In this document: piece by piece, positions 7,346-15,979 of the stretch
How positions within the stretch are numbered: position 1 is the stretch's first letter
How the letters are laid out: each line of letters opens with the position of its first letter
NCBI RefSeq assembly: GCF_963667555.1
Contig: NZ_OY763421.1
Location: 1,133,562-1,197,561 of the forward strand
DNA length: 64,000 nucleotides
Source of the DNA: an uncultured Methanolobus sp.
GTDB taxonomy: Archaea > Halobacteriota > Methanosarcinia > Methanosarcinales > Methanosarcinaceae
Reading direction: 5' to 3'
Made by a program: the position numbers and the translations under genes
Notes under the pieces: generated by a model
The model's database searches: none
What the model was told of the DNA's origin: nothing
The model's input: the letters and a program-made list of their open reading frames with translations, nothing else

Positions 7346-9409
7346 ATGGTTGGTACTAACTCTGAACTTGATTTTGAAGAAAATAATACATATCCGGAAG
7401 TGATTACTCCGGAATCTGTTGAAGACCTGCTGGATGAAAATATTTTCATAGAAGAAACGCTGGTTCCGGTGAACTCCGCTGGTAAAAAGAAAAAAGGTTC
7501 TGGATTTTTACTTGGCATAAAAAGAAGGAAAAAAAATAGTCATGGAAGTTCTGAACAGGACATTGACTATGGCAAAAAACAAAAAACAAAAAGATTCAGT
7601 TTTGCCAGAAAGAAAAAAACTCCAAAACTTTCCATTGAAGATGACAGTTCAATGCCTGAAGGGGAAGAGCTTGAGGAACGAAGCTCAAATCCTGCAAAAA
7701 AGAGATTAAAATTCAATCTTGATCTGAACCTGAAGTTCGGCAAAAAAAAGAAACTCATCCCGGAAAACGAAGATAACGATGATATCATATCCGGAGACAA
7801 ACAGGAACAAGAGTCAGCAGAAGAATCACCTGTGTCTTTCCTCCTTAAAAAGATAGAACAGATAATAACCCCAAAACCTGAAAATATCGAAGAGATGGAG
7901 TTCATTGTTGGTGAACTCTCTATTCCTGCTCCCGGAGTTCCGCAAAAGGAAGTCAACATCTACTATGAAGTAACTCCAAGGTTCCAGTATGTTCACATTG
8001 AATTTACTGGTGAGTCACTTCAATATACTTGCCTGGAACCTCCATTAAGTGAAACTGAAAAAGAGGCAATGTTCATTATACAGAACGCCTTTGACAAAAT
8101 GGCACACTCTGAGATCCTCCTGGTAGAGGAAGAAGATCGTGTTGAGGCTCTCAGGGACAGGTTCAACCTCATTGTAGACATCTATCGCCTGAAACTCACT
8201 GATACTCAGAAAGACAAATTCTTCTATTATCTTCATAAAAAATACATGGGATTTGACAGGATGGACCTCCTGATGAAAGACCCATATCTAGAGGATATTA
8301 CTTGTAATGGCCCTTATACTCCTCTTTATGTCAATCACAGGGTATACGGTTCAGTTGCAACGGATGTGATCTATGAAGAGATCGAACTCAACAATTTCGT
8401 CATGAGAATGGCACAGGCTGCAGGTAGGCATATTTCCGTACTGGAGCCTATCAGGGATGCAACACTTGTGGACGGAAGCCGTGCAAACCTCACACTCGGA
8501 AAAGAGGTCACAAAAAGAGGTTCTACATTTACAATCAGACGTTTCAGGTCTAATCCAGTATCCTGTATAGATCTGATGAACTACAAGACCTATGACCCTA
8601 TGGTTCTTGCTTACTTCTGGCTTATGGTAGAGTACAAACGTTCTATACTTGCAGCCGGAGGAACCGCTTCTGGAAAAACTACTACTCTGAACGCTCTCGG
8701 TGCTTTCATTCCGCCCGAATACAAGATTGTATCTATTGAAGATACTGCGGAAATGAACCTAATGCACCCTAACTGGACCCAGTCCATCACAAGGGCTGGT
8801 TTTGGTGGCAGCAGCGAAGGCGGGAAATCCGCAGGAGATATCGAGCTTTTTGACCTCCTGAAAGCCGCTTTGAGGCAGAGGCCTGAATATATAGTAGTTG
8901 GTGAGGTTCGTGGTGCAGAAGCCGGTACGCTATTCCAGGCTATCTCAGTAGGTCATCCATGTATGGGAACGATTCACGCAGGTTCCATCCAGGAACTGCT
9001 CTCAAGGGTAGAATCCGAACCTATGAACGTACCAAGGAACCTATTTGCCAGTGTTGACATGGTCATTTTCAATTCCATGATCAAGGTTGGTGAACACTTC
9101 CTCAGACGTGCTCTAAGAATAGTGGAAATTGTAGAACTTGATTCTGAGCGTGGTGACCTCATTACAAATCCAGTATTCAAATGGAACCCAATTACGGACG
9201 AATACGAGTATAGTGGTACTAGTGCCATGTTTGACGATATCAATGAGGAATTTGGTATTGATCAGATGGAATTGGTAGCTGAGATGGAAGACCGGGCAAA
9301 GTATCTGGAATATCTTGCACGTGATGGGATCACTGATTATGAAGATGTTGCCAGAGCCATTAGAAGGTATTCAAGACAAAAAGATGAAATGCTGGAGATG
9401 ACACATTAA
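7346..9409 (+). CDS. Type II/IV secretion (archaeal pilus) ATPase, GspE/VirB11 superfamily
   Basis: Hexameric motor ATPase for assembly of an archaeal type IV pilus-like structure. It has about 687 residues from the ATG at 7346; an ATG at 7247 is possible but lies upstream of the TATA-like box. The first 150 residues are unusual: acidic, then Lys/Arg-rich blocks (KKKKGSG, KRRKKN, KKQKTKRFSFARKKK, FGKKKK). The catalytic core follows, with Walker A GGTASGKTTT (about 8656-8685), an Asp box with Walker B around YIVVGEVRGAEA (8888-8923) and the His box GTIHAGS (8968-8988). The next gene starts at the base after the stop and encodes the platform protein. I cannot tell from the sequence which substrates it moves; the pilin-like protein at 12756 is a candidate. 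Confidence 0.88.
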   Translation: MVGTNSELDFEENNTYPEVITPESVEDLLDENIFIEETLVPVNSAGKKKKGSGFLLGIKRRKKNSHGSSEQDIDYGKKQKTKRFSFARKKKTPKLSIEDDSSMPEGEELEERSSNPAKKRLKFNLDLNLKFGKKKKLIPENEDNDDIISGDKQEQESAEESPVSFLLKKIEQIITPKPENIEEMEFIVGELSIPAPGVPQKEVNIYYEVTPRFQYVHIEFTGESLQYTCLEPPLSETEKEAMFIIQNAFDKMAHSEILLVEEEDRVEALRDRFNLIVDIYRLKLTDTQKDKFFYYLHKKYMGFDRMDLLMKDPYLEDITCNGPYTPLYVNHRVYGSVATDVIYEEIELNNFVMRMAQAAGRHISVLEPIRDATLVDGSRANLTLGKEVTKRGSTFTIRRFRSNPVSCIDLMNYKTYDPMVLAYFWLMVEYKRSILAAGGTASGKTTTLNALGAFIPPEYKIVSIEDTAEMNLMHPNWTQSITRAGFGGSSEGGKSAGDIELFDLLKAALRQRPEYIVVGEVRGAEAGTLFQAISVGHPCMGTIHAGSIQELLSRVESEPMNVPRNLFASVDMVIFNSMIKVGEHFLRRALRIVEIVELDSERGDLITNPVFKWNPITDEYEYSGTSAMFDDINEEFGIDQMELVAEMEDRAKYLEYLARDGITDYEDVARAIRRYSRQKDEMLEMTH

Positions 9410-10327
9410 ATGGTTAAGACCAAAGATGTCAATATCCATCAGGCATTCAATGATGAACCTAACAATACTTTACTTGAGAAATACAAGATGTTGTGTTATG
9501 TCTTTGGTAGATACATAGACAAAAAACCACAGGAGGACATTGCAAAGTCATTGTACCAGGCAGATCTTGTGATGACTCCTGGAATGTTCATTTCTCTTGC
9601 ATTAGTAACAGCCGGAATGGCTTCTTTAATAGTATTTCTATTTTCACTTATTTTTTTCCGTAGTTCTTCATCGCCACTTGTTTACATAACAGTTTTAACA
9701 GTTATTACATTTGGTCTTTCAGTTAGCAGTTTTCCTTTTATGCTCTATAATAAGATCTCCTCTAAAGATATGAACATAGAGCAGGAATTGCCTTTCACCT
9801 TGGGATACATGACCATACTTGCTAGTTCAGGCTCTTCTCCGATGGATGTCATCAGAAAAGTTGCAATAGAGGATTATGGTGATGTCTCTGTTGAATTTGG
9901 TAAAGTAATGTATCGTGTGGATGTGCTTGGTGAGGATGGTGTCAGTGCCATGAATTACTTGATACGCAACACATCTTCCGAATCTCTAAGGGCAATATGT
10001 ATCGATCTTGCAAATGCCATGCAGTCAGGTGGAGGATTGCGTACCTACCTGGAAATGAAATCCAGGGAACTCATGGATATGAGGCGACAAATGCAGCAGG
10101 AGTTCGTGGATTCTCTTGGTGTTTACGGTGAAGGATACCTGAGTGGTGTGGTCATGAGTGTCGTACTTGTAGTCCTGATGATCGTGGTCACAAGTGCTCT
10201 TGGAATTGACCTCGGGCCTTTTACAGCCAAGCAGATGTTCCAGTTCTTTGTTTACTTCGTGCTGCCTTTCATAAATATCATTTTTTTATTACTGTTATGG
10301 ATGAAATATTCAAGGAGTACTCTATGA
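9410..10327 (+). CDS. Type II secretion F-domain (TadC/ArlJ-like) platform protein 1
   Basis: Polytopic platform subunit, 305 residues, starting immediately after the ATPase stop (TAAATG). Two helices near residues 60-110 (PGMFISLALVTAGMASLIVF and LVYITVLTVITFGL) are followed by a long cytoplasmic T2SSF domain with the motif EQELPFTLGYMTILASSGSSP, then two C-terminal helices. It should dock on the ATPase and rotate or translate pilin subunits during assembly. The downstream gene encodes a second F-domain protein and overlaps it by ATGA. Two distinct platform proteins per ATPase, TadB/TadC style, are seen in several archaeal pilus loci. Confidence 0.85.
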   Translation: MVKTKDVNIHQAFNDEPNNTLLEKYKMLCYVFGRYIDKKPQEDIAKSLYQADLVMTPGMFISLALVTAGMASLIVFLFSLIFFRSSSSPLVYITVLTVITFGLSVSSFPFMLYNKISSKDMNIEQELPFTLGYMTILASSGSSPMDVIRKVAIEDYGDVSVEFGKVMYRVDVLGEDGVSAMNYLIRNTSSESLRAICIDLANAMQSGGGLRTYLEMKSRELMDMRRQMQQEFVDSLGVYGEGYLSGVVMSVVLVVLMIVVTSALGIDLGPFTAKQMFQFFVYFVLPFINIIFLLLLWMKYSRSTL

Positions 10328-11688
10328 ATATTGAAAAATATCGTCTGACAGCAAAGCGCTATGTTCAGATTCTAACTATTCGTTATGATGTCAAACGTGA
10401 ATATCTTACATTTGGGATACCTGTCTTTATTGCTATAATGATCGTAGCTCTGGCCATATTTGCCGGTCATTCCTTTGTCACAGATGAAGCTGCAAGCGGA
10501 GGTGCTGCTGTTAGCGATGAAGCAGCTGCAAAGCAGGCGGCTTATGAGGCAATTGTGGCTGAAATGGAAGCGGCTGAGGCGGCTGAAAGAGGTGAGGTAA
10601 CAGCCACTGAAGAAGAAGTTGCAGAGCCGGAAACAGAGGACGAAAAACCAAAGGATGATCTTGATCATATAATGATCTTTGCCATACTTGTAGCTATAAT
10701 CCCTTATTCTATTGATACATTCATAGAAAAACGCAAGCTACAGAAAAGAGAAGTTGCTTTTAGTGAGTTCCTGTACAAGCTCTCCGAACTCATGCGAGGA
10801 GGTATTGATCCTGTAAAGGGTTTCATCAATCTATCTAAGACCAATCTTGGAGCTATCAGCAGCCATGCCAGGAATGCGGCTTCATCAATGGTGCTTGGAA
10901 AATCGTTTGATGAATCTATGCATCGGATGTCCGATTCAATGAATAGTCGCCTTGTTTCCCGGTATATAGATGTAGTCGTGCAGGCTGCCTATACCGGTGG
11001 AAATGTGGCTGACCTGCTATTCCGAACTTCAGAGGACATGAGGTCTGTTATTGCTATCCAGAGAGAAAAGGAAGCGAACCTGAAGCAGTATATTGTCATT
11101 TTCTACCTTGCTCAAGGTATCATTGTAATGCTGACCTATATTCTCTCAACATCCCTGCTGCCTTTAATTCAGGGTGTAGGGATGGAAATGCTTGGTGGTG
11201 CCGGTCTTTCAGATATTGATTTTGAGCGTGGTTTCTTCCATATGATAATACTCAACGCTCTTTTTGGAGGACTTATAGTAGGACAGATCACAGAAGGTGA
11301 GATCAAACACGGCTTCAAGCATTCTGCCATATTGATAGCCCTGAGTTATGTTGCGTGTGTGACATTGCTATTGCCCGCAGGTGTTGGTACTTCATACATG
11401 GTAACAGTAGTTTCCGGTGATGCACAGGAGGTAATGGGTGGTATTCCGGTGCAACAGCCGATCATATTCAATGTGAAGGACATGGACGGAAATCCTGCTG
11501 CCGGTACTTTTGTCAAGATGACGATAACGCCTTCTGGAGTGATAACAAGTTCTATGACAGAAGATGATGGTACGGTAACTGTGACTCCCATACCAGGGTC
11601 AGATACAGGTACTTACATTGTAACTGCAGCAGCTGGTGAATCGAAAGGCACAGCAACAATAATTGTGAACGGAGGAGGAGGGGACTGA
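10324..11688 (+). CDS. Type II secretion F-domain platform protein 2 with C-terminal Ig-like domain
   Basis: Second platform subunit, 454 residues from the ATG that overlaps the previous stop (ATGA). An upstream ATG at 10297 lies inside the previous gene. After the first helix there is an extracytoplasmic Ala/Glu-rich insert (about 10490-10650; AAAKQAAYEAIVAEMEAAEA). The F domain follows (EVAFSEFLYKLSELMRGGID). After the last helix comes about 90 residues of beta-rich sequence (VQQPIIFNVKDMDGNPAAG, ending in a Gly run) that looks like a bacterial Ig-like or invasin-type domain facing outside. Such a tail is not part of the usual F-domain family. It may contact the pilus base or the S-layer (inference). 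Confidence 0.82.
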   Translation: MNIEKYRLTAKRYVQILTIRYDVKREYLTFGIPVFIAIMIVALAIFAGHSFVTDEAASGGAAVSDEAAAKQAAYEAIVAEMEAAEAAERGEVTATEEEVAEPETEDEKPKDDLDHIMIFAILVAIIPYSIDTFIEKRKLQKREVAFSEFLYKLSELMRGGIDPVKGFINLSKTNLGAISSHARNAASSMVLGKSFDESMHRMSDSMNSRLVSRYIDVVVQAAYTGGNVADLLFRTSEDMRSVIAIQREKEANLKQYIVIFYLAQGIIVMLTYILSTSLLPLIQGVGMEMLGGAGLSDIDFERGFFHMIILNALFGGLIVGQITEGEIKHGFKHSAILIALSYVACVTLLLPAGVGTSYMVTVVSGDAQEVMGGIPVQQPIIFNVKDMDGNPAAGTFVKMTITPSGVITSSMTEDDGTVTVTPIPGSDTGTYIVTAAAGESKGTATIIVNGGGGD

Positions 11689-11747
11689 TCTCCTTCTTTT
11701 TCGTTCCGAAGCGGCCTTTGCCTATTTTATTTCCACAATGACAATTG

Positions 11748-11937
11748 GCAATCTAAAAACGGAACAATCATCCGCCGAAGGCGGCACATTCCTATGATTC
11801 TGAACAGAATATTAGTTATTGGTCATTACATTTATACAAATGATTTACTGAAGTACTGAGAAGAAAATAAAGGGCATAAGCAGATTTTTTGTGTTTATTC
11901 TGATGGGAAAACGCCGGCTTCGCCGGACCCTTCGGGA
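11748..11937 (+). repeat. Structured dispersed element, copy A
   Basis: About 190 bp between convergent genes, alignable with copies at 15525 and 61892. Shared blocks in order: GCAATCT and an A-rich run; the hairpin CCGCCGAAGGCGG at 11772-11784 followed by CACATTCC; a variable A/T-rich middle; then the hairpin CCGGCTTCGCCGG and CCCTTCGGG at the right end. Only the two hairpin blocks are strongly conserved. It may be a MITE-like repeat or an RNA element. Confidence 0.6.
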
Positions 11938-11952
11938 TGACTCCAGTTAAGA

Positions 11953-12651
11953 CTAACCAACCCTTTCTCTCATATCCATTGTGATTCCCTGACTGGTTAC
12001 GTTGTATGCTATCATTTTGTTCAGGGGAATGCTGCCTTTCATTTTAGGGATATTGATATATCTGTTGATTTTGCCGGCTATGTACTCGGTTCTGAACTGG
12101 ATGACACCGTCAACCATGGAGCGGATTATCTTCTCGGCTCTTTCCGGGAGTATACCCATGTCTGCTGAAAGCAGGAGTGTGATGTTTTCCTTCCTGCTGA
12201 TCGCTATAAGTGCTTCGATGGTCTCGGAGATGACCTCTGTATCTTCGTGAACGAAAAGTGCGGCGAACATGTCAATGATGCATACATCAGCCTCACTTAT
12301 GTTGTGCAGCAGTGATCCGTTATTTTCTCCATGCAGCCTGCTGTAAAGCCTGTGACGTTTGTAACACATGTCCAGCAAGGCGATATGGTCTGAAAAGTTA
12401 CCTATGGCTGTAAAAAGCTCGGGTTTTTTTACAGATTCGAATCTGTTCATTTCTTCCTTCAGGTCGTTTTCTGAATTTCTGGTGGATATATAGAAAACCT
12501 TTTTTCCAGACCTCAGAGCGTCAGAAGTGATCTTGCGGAAAAAGACACTTTTCACATCTCCTATGTCTTCTTCTACCAATAGTACCACATTGGAAGGTAC
12601 GTTTTTTAAACCAAAGCTAGTCAGCACCATCAAAACCCTAAAAGTAATCAT
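11953..12651 (-). CDS. RecA/KaiC-fold (ArlH-like) protein with degenerate P-loop
   Basis: About 232 residues. The ATG at 12651 or the ATG at 12630 (after AGGG) could start it. The fold looks like the KaiC/ArlH branch of RecA-type ATPases: a strand NVVLLVEED, then GDVKSVFFRKI where the P-loop should be, FYISTRNSENDLKEEM, and the Walker-B-like strand ADVCIIDMFAALF. The canonical GxxGxGKT is reduced to EEDIGDVKS, so ATP binding may be weak or lost. It sits on the opposite strand between the platform genes and the pilin-like gene. ArlH binds the archaellum ATPase and switches its activity; a similar accessory role here is inference. Otherwise it would be a KaiC-like signalling protein. Confidence 0.6.
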   Translation of the reverse strand: MITFRVLMVLTSFGLKNVPSNVVLLVEEDIGDVKSVFFRKITSDALRSGKKVFYISTRNSENDLKEEMNRFESVKKPELFTAIGNFSDHIALLDMCYKRHRLYSRLHGENNGSLLHNISEADVCIIDMFAALFVHEDTEVISETIEALIAISRKENITLLLSADMGILPERAEKIIRSMVDGVIQFRTEYIAGKINRYINIPKMKGSIPLNKMIAYNVTSQGITMDMRERVG

Positions 12652-12755
12652 TGCTTAAATGGTTTTGGAATAAAATATCAAAAACAATAGACTATAGGGT
12701 TCTATATATATTACAGAAACAAAGTATATAATCGGTAATACACTTCTCATCAAAG

Positions 12756-13895
12756 ATGGCTGGCAACGATATGAAAGTGTTTTTCAACGACAACCGTGGT
12801 GTCACAGTTATATTTGGCACCTTGTTACTGATACTGATCACAATAATTGCTGCTTCAAGTGTTGCCTACATGATTTCCACTACCCAGAAACAGGCTATGG
12901 ATCTTGAAAGCCATCAGCAGGCAGTCGAAAACGAGAACCTGAAAATAGTTTCCATCGATCCACATGGGGATGGTTCAAACTGGCAGTCCATTGATCTGAA
13001 AATACTTAACCTCAATATTGAGGATTCCTACATATCAGCAATCCGCATAAATGATGGATTTTTCCTTAATTTCCGGGCTTATGATGATTCTTCATCTGAA
13101 ACGTTCGATACTTACAATGGATACCCTGCTGTTTACAATGCAAACCACAGGCTGAAGGTCCCTGCAACAAAAAGCAAGACTGTCCATCTGAATTTTTCAG
13201 ATATTAATGTTCAGGGAACTGAAACTATTGATACTTCTGCCTGGACTAATAATAGCACAGACTTCATTTATTCTCTCAAAAAGCATCCATGGAATGCTTA
13301 TGGCGAATATTCATTTACTTATAATCTCACATATGAAAACGGGACAAATTGTATCGAAAACAGCAATATTACGATAAATAACGATACTCGTCAGATAACA
13401 TTCTTAGGTACGGCTTCTGGTGGGAACTTAACCAATACATCAGATTATAATCTAACATATTCACTGAATTTTGTGTCGTATGCAGGCAGCTCTCCTTCAG
13501 AAAGAGATTCTGTAAGAGTTGAACTTATTACTTCATACATCAACATCTTCAGGGAAGTTTTCACTCCGCCAATGCCGGTGGCAGCAGTACAATTCAAAGT
13601 TGAATATCTGCAAAACGGGAATGGGACACAGAGTCCTAATAGCTACCTGATATTGGATGCTTCAGATTCCACTGATATTGATGGTTTTATCACCAGCTAC
13701 AAATGGGCCATCTGGAAGGATTCAGGTAACGGGACAACAACCCTTTACGATTACGATCTTCAGGGAATGATTGTAAGGCCAAATGGAATCGACCCGTATA
13801 ACGATCATAATGTAACCATCGATCTTCTGCTAACCGATGATGATGGCATGACCTCCAGACTAAGTCAGGTATCAGGTAACCTGACAATTCTTTAA
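12756..13895 (+). CDS. Pilin-like exported protein with C-terminal PKD-like domain
   Basis: 379 residues (an internal ATG at 12771 is an alternative). The N-terminus MKVFFNDNRGVTVIFGTLLL, continuing as a single helix ending SSVAYMIS, is a type IV pilin class III signal. A long stalk (TTQKQAMDLESHQQAVENE) leads to a beta-rich region with many N-glycosylation sequons. The last 100 residues form a PKD-like domain (YLILDASDSTDIDGFITSYKW and LLTDDDGM). It is the likely substrate, tip or minor subunit of the pilus machinery at 7346-11688. A TATA-like TCTATATATAT lies near 12700. The PhoU-like gene follows 23 bp later. Confidence 0.72.
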   Translation: MAGNDMKVFFNDNRGVTVIFGTLLLILITIIAASSVAYMISTTQKQAMDLESHQQAVENENLKIVSIDPHGDGSNWQSIDLKILNLNIEDSYISAIRINDGFFLNFRAYDDSSSETFDTYNGYPAVYNANHRLKVPATKSKTVHLNFSDINVQGTETIDTSAWTNNSTDFIYSLKKHPWNAYGEYSFTYNLTYENGTNCIENSNITINNDTRQITFLGTASGGNLTNTSDYNLTYSLNFVSYAGSSPSERDSVRVELITSYINIFREVFTPPMPVAAVQFKVEYLQNGNGTQSPNSYLILDASDSTDIDGFITSYKWAIWKDSGNGTTTLYDYDLQGMIVRPNGIDPYNDHNVTIDLLLTDDDGMTSRLSQVSGNLTIL

Positions 13896-13918
13896 GATCA
13901 CATAAAGGAAGGATTCAC

Positions 13919-14974
13919 ATTTCAGAGAAAAGAAAGATCCAATTAACAGGGGGTTCAACCTATATTGTTTCTCTTCCCATTGAATGGGTAAGGGAAGGCG
14001 GACTCACTGCAGGTGACACTGTAATACTTACCGTAAGGCCGGACAGGTCACTTCTTATCAGCTCTGACCAGAGCAAAATGAAAAAGAATGTCCGCTCAAA
14101 GGTCGATATGACCGCATCAGAGGACCAGGAAGAGAATTTCAGGACTCTAGTTGCAAATTATCTTGTAGGTTATGATATTATCAGAATCGTTTCTCCCGGA
14201 GGATTCTCGGCAGCAGAGCGTAAGTACCTGAAGGAATCTGCCCGCAAGCGCCTTATAGGCATAGAGATCGTCGAGGAGACAAGGACAGAGATAATACTCC
14301 AGAACCTGCTGAATTTCCAGGATATCTCCCTTGAGAAATCCCTACAGAGTATGTACCGCATTATTTTCTCCATGATGGAGGATTCTGTTGTGGCATTAAG
14401 AGAAGCTGATGTGGAACTTGCAAAGGATATTGTTCACAGGGATAACGATGTTGACAAGTTCTATCTTTTAAGTGTCAGGCAGATAAAAGCAGCACTGGAT
14501 GATTCCACGCTTGCAGGTAAGATAGGTATAAAAGACTCCAAGGATTGTCTTGGTTATCGTCTTATAGTTAAGCTCATGGAGCGTATTGGCGATCATGTTC
14601 AAAGCATATCTCATAGTGTGATCCAGATGGATGGCGAAAAAGGAGATAATGACGAGATCATCGAAATGGGCCTGCTTACCCAGAAATTGTTCCAGGATTC
14701 TTTCAATTCGATGATGAGTATTGATACTGACCTTGCGAACCATGTTATGAGAACTTCCAAGATGTCAATTGCTCTTGGAAATAAAATAATCCAGAAGTCT
14801 GAGCATAGTGAGAGATCATTTTCTCTTTCAGGTGAGCGCCAGAGAAAAATAATAGAGAGCTTCCAGCGTATATCAGAATACAGTGCCGATATAGCTGAAA
14901 TGGTCATCAATATGAAAGCTACTCACATCAAGCAGATCTTATCAGAAGAGGCCCAGGCACTCGAACAGGCTTGA
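13919..14974 (+). CDS. AbrB-PhoU fusion phosphate regulator, apparent ATT start
   Basis: Archaeal PhoU-type regulator with an N-terminal SpoVT/AbrB-like domain. The AbrB part (KRKIQLTGGSTYIVSLPIEW and AGDTVILTVRPDRSLLI) is clearly coding from 13925, but the frame contains no ATG, GTG or TTG between the stop at 13877 and the ATG at 14078, which would delete the domain. AAGGAAGG at 13905-13912 is correctly spaced for an ATT at 13919, so I propose that rare start (351 residues). Two PhoU helical repeats follow. PhoU proteins tune Pst transport, and AbrB domains bind DNA or mediate oligomers. It is adjacent to the pilin gene, not the pst operon. A sequence error hiding a normal start is the alternative. 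Confidence 0.8.
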   Translation: MSEKRKIQLTGGSTYIVSLPIEWVREGGLTAGDTVILTVRPDRSLLISSDQSKMKKNVRSKVDMTASEDQEENFRTLVANYLVGYDIIRIVSPGGFSAAERKYLKESARKRLIGIEIVEETRTEIILQNLLNFQDISLEKSLQSMYRIIFSMMEDSVVALREADVELAKDIVHRDNDVDKFYLLSVRQIKAALDDSTLAGKIGIKDSKDCLGYRLIVKLMERIGDHVQSISHSVIQMDGEKGDNDEIIEMGLLTQKLFQDSFNSMMSIDTDLANHVMRTSKMSIALGNKIIQKSEHSERSFSLSGERQRKIIESFQRISEYSADIAEMVINMKATHIKQILSEEAQALEQA

Positions 14975-15346
14975 TCTTACAGTAATTACCATCAGATTAT
15001 TGATCACAAGAACAAGTCCGAAAATACTGACTCCTGTCCTTGACAGGTTCCATAGTTTTCTGGCATACGAGTGGACTGATGCTTTGATGGAGCAATAGTT
15101 CCAGTAAACTACCGCCAGTATCATTATTTTTACAACCAGCAGCGACCAGAGTCCATGAGTTGCCATTATACCTGAAAGAATGCCATTTTCCTCAAACCCA
15201 TATCCATTGCTCAATGCATGGAAGGTTGTAAGGAAATCTCCTATAATGTAAAGCAGAATGATGTATCTGGCCTCATGCAGGAATTCGTATATCGCTTCTG
15301 TGTTGAACAATCCTTTGCTGTGTGTATTGATATTATTAGGAAGCAT
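14942..15346 (-). CDS. Small integral membrane protein, DUF5658-like
   Basis: 134 residues, convergent with and overlapping the end of the PhoU-like gene by 33 bp. About four hydrophobic helices are visible: YIILLYIIGDFLTTFHAL, WSLLVVKIMILAVVYWNY, and ISIFG/LVLVINNLMVITV-type segments. The D-x-x-T-T motif in the first helix (GDFLTTFHAL) and the neighbouring ENG match the DUF5658 family of archaeal membrane proteins as I remember it. No function is known to me. A promoter region with copy B of the dispersed element lies upstream. Confidence 0.6.
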   Translation of the reverse strand: MLPNNINTHSKGLFNTEAIYEFLHEARYIILLYIIGDFLTTFHALSNGYGFEENGILSGIMATHGLWSLLVVKIMILAVVYWNYCSIKASVHSYARKLWNLSRTGVSIFGLVLVINNLMVITVRSSLFECLGLF

Positions 15347-15524
15347 ACCCTCTTAGAAGCTTGGTCATATATATTGGTGGAATGTAGTTATTTTGGGAAG
15401 TCATGTTCATATATTTATTAAATAAAAATAAATAAAATTAAAATATATATTATATTTTCAAATTATTGGTTTCTATATATCCAGATGTATGATCTCAGCT
15501 TATTCTAAAAACAAAAAACAGTTT

Positions 15525-15720
15525 GCAATCTCAGAACAAAGTAATCATCCTCCGAAGGCGGTACATTCCGAGGATTCTATACAGAAGACCATCTCTTCGA
15601 TAATTACATTAATACAGATAATTAAAGGAAAGTCTGCAAGTAAAGTATTCTATAATATGATACGTAGATTTTTTTGCTTTTCCTTATGGTAAAGCGCCGG
15701 CTTCGCCGGACCCTTCGGGA
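15525..15720 (+). repeat. Structured dispersed element, copy B
   Basis: Homologous to copies A and C: GCAATCTCAGAACAAAGTAA, then CATCCTCCGAAGGCGGTACATTCC, an A/T-rich middle with AAAGTATTC, and the right block CGCCGGCTTCGCCGG followed by CCCTTCGGG at 15694-15719. The left hairpin has one mismatched base pair relative to copy A; the right one is perfect. Confidence 0.6.
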
Positions 15721-15762
15721 GCATTTAAGTTATTCGTAATCTGCGAGAAATCATAATAGCAC

Positions 15763-15777
15763 AATTTCTACAGAGCC
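15763..15777 (-). repeat. Solitary inverted-repeat end (AATTTCTACAGAGCC)
   Basis: Matches the right end (62235-62254) of the inverted-repeat-bounded segment at 61821-62254. It lies 43 bp to the right of dispersed element B. No left partner is seen, so this is a remnant or a partial copy. Confidence 0.4.
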
Positions 15778-15979
15778 CATTTAGCATATTTACTCTTTTT
15801 ACATTTCTTTATCATTAGACCTTAGTAAATTCAAATCTTACTGCAGTCATATTATTTGCCTTATCATAAGATGAACAAAGTCTGAAGTACAATTATACTC
15901 GCCATTATAAGTATCACGTATAATCTAATAACACGAAAAGCATTATATGTAATACTGTCTTCTAGACTTCGTGATTATC

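Larger units (their letters stand above)
15347..15979. other. Intergenic region with dispersed element B and fmdE promoter
   Basis: Divergent intergenic space of about 630 bp. It contains copy B (15525-15720), an inverted-repeat end (15763-15777) and a TATA-like ATTATATG near 15941, which would start transcription about 12 bases before the FmdE ATG. I see no convincing ORF. Confidence 0.5.

Noticed and set aside
15489..15692. Short frame across dispersed element B
   Set aside because: It overlaps the repeat, its content follows repeat composition and copies A and C do not preserve it.
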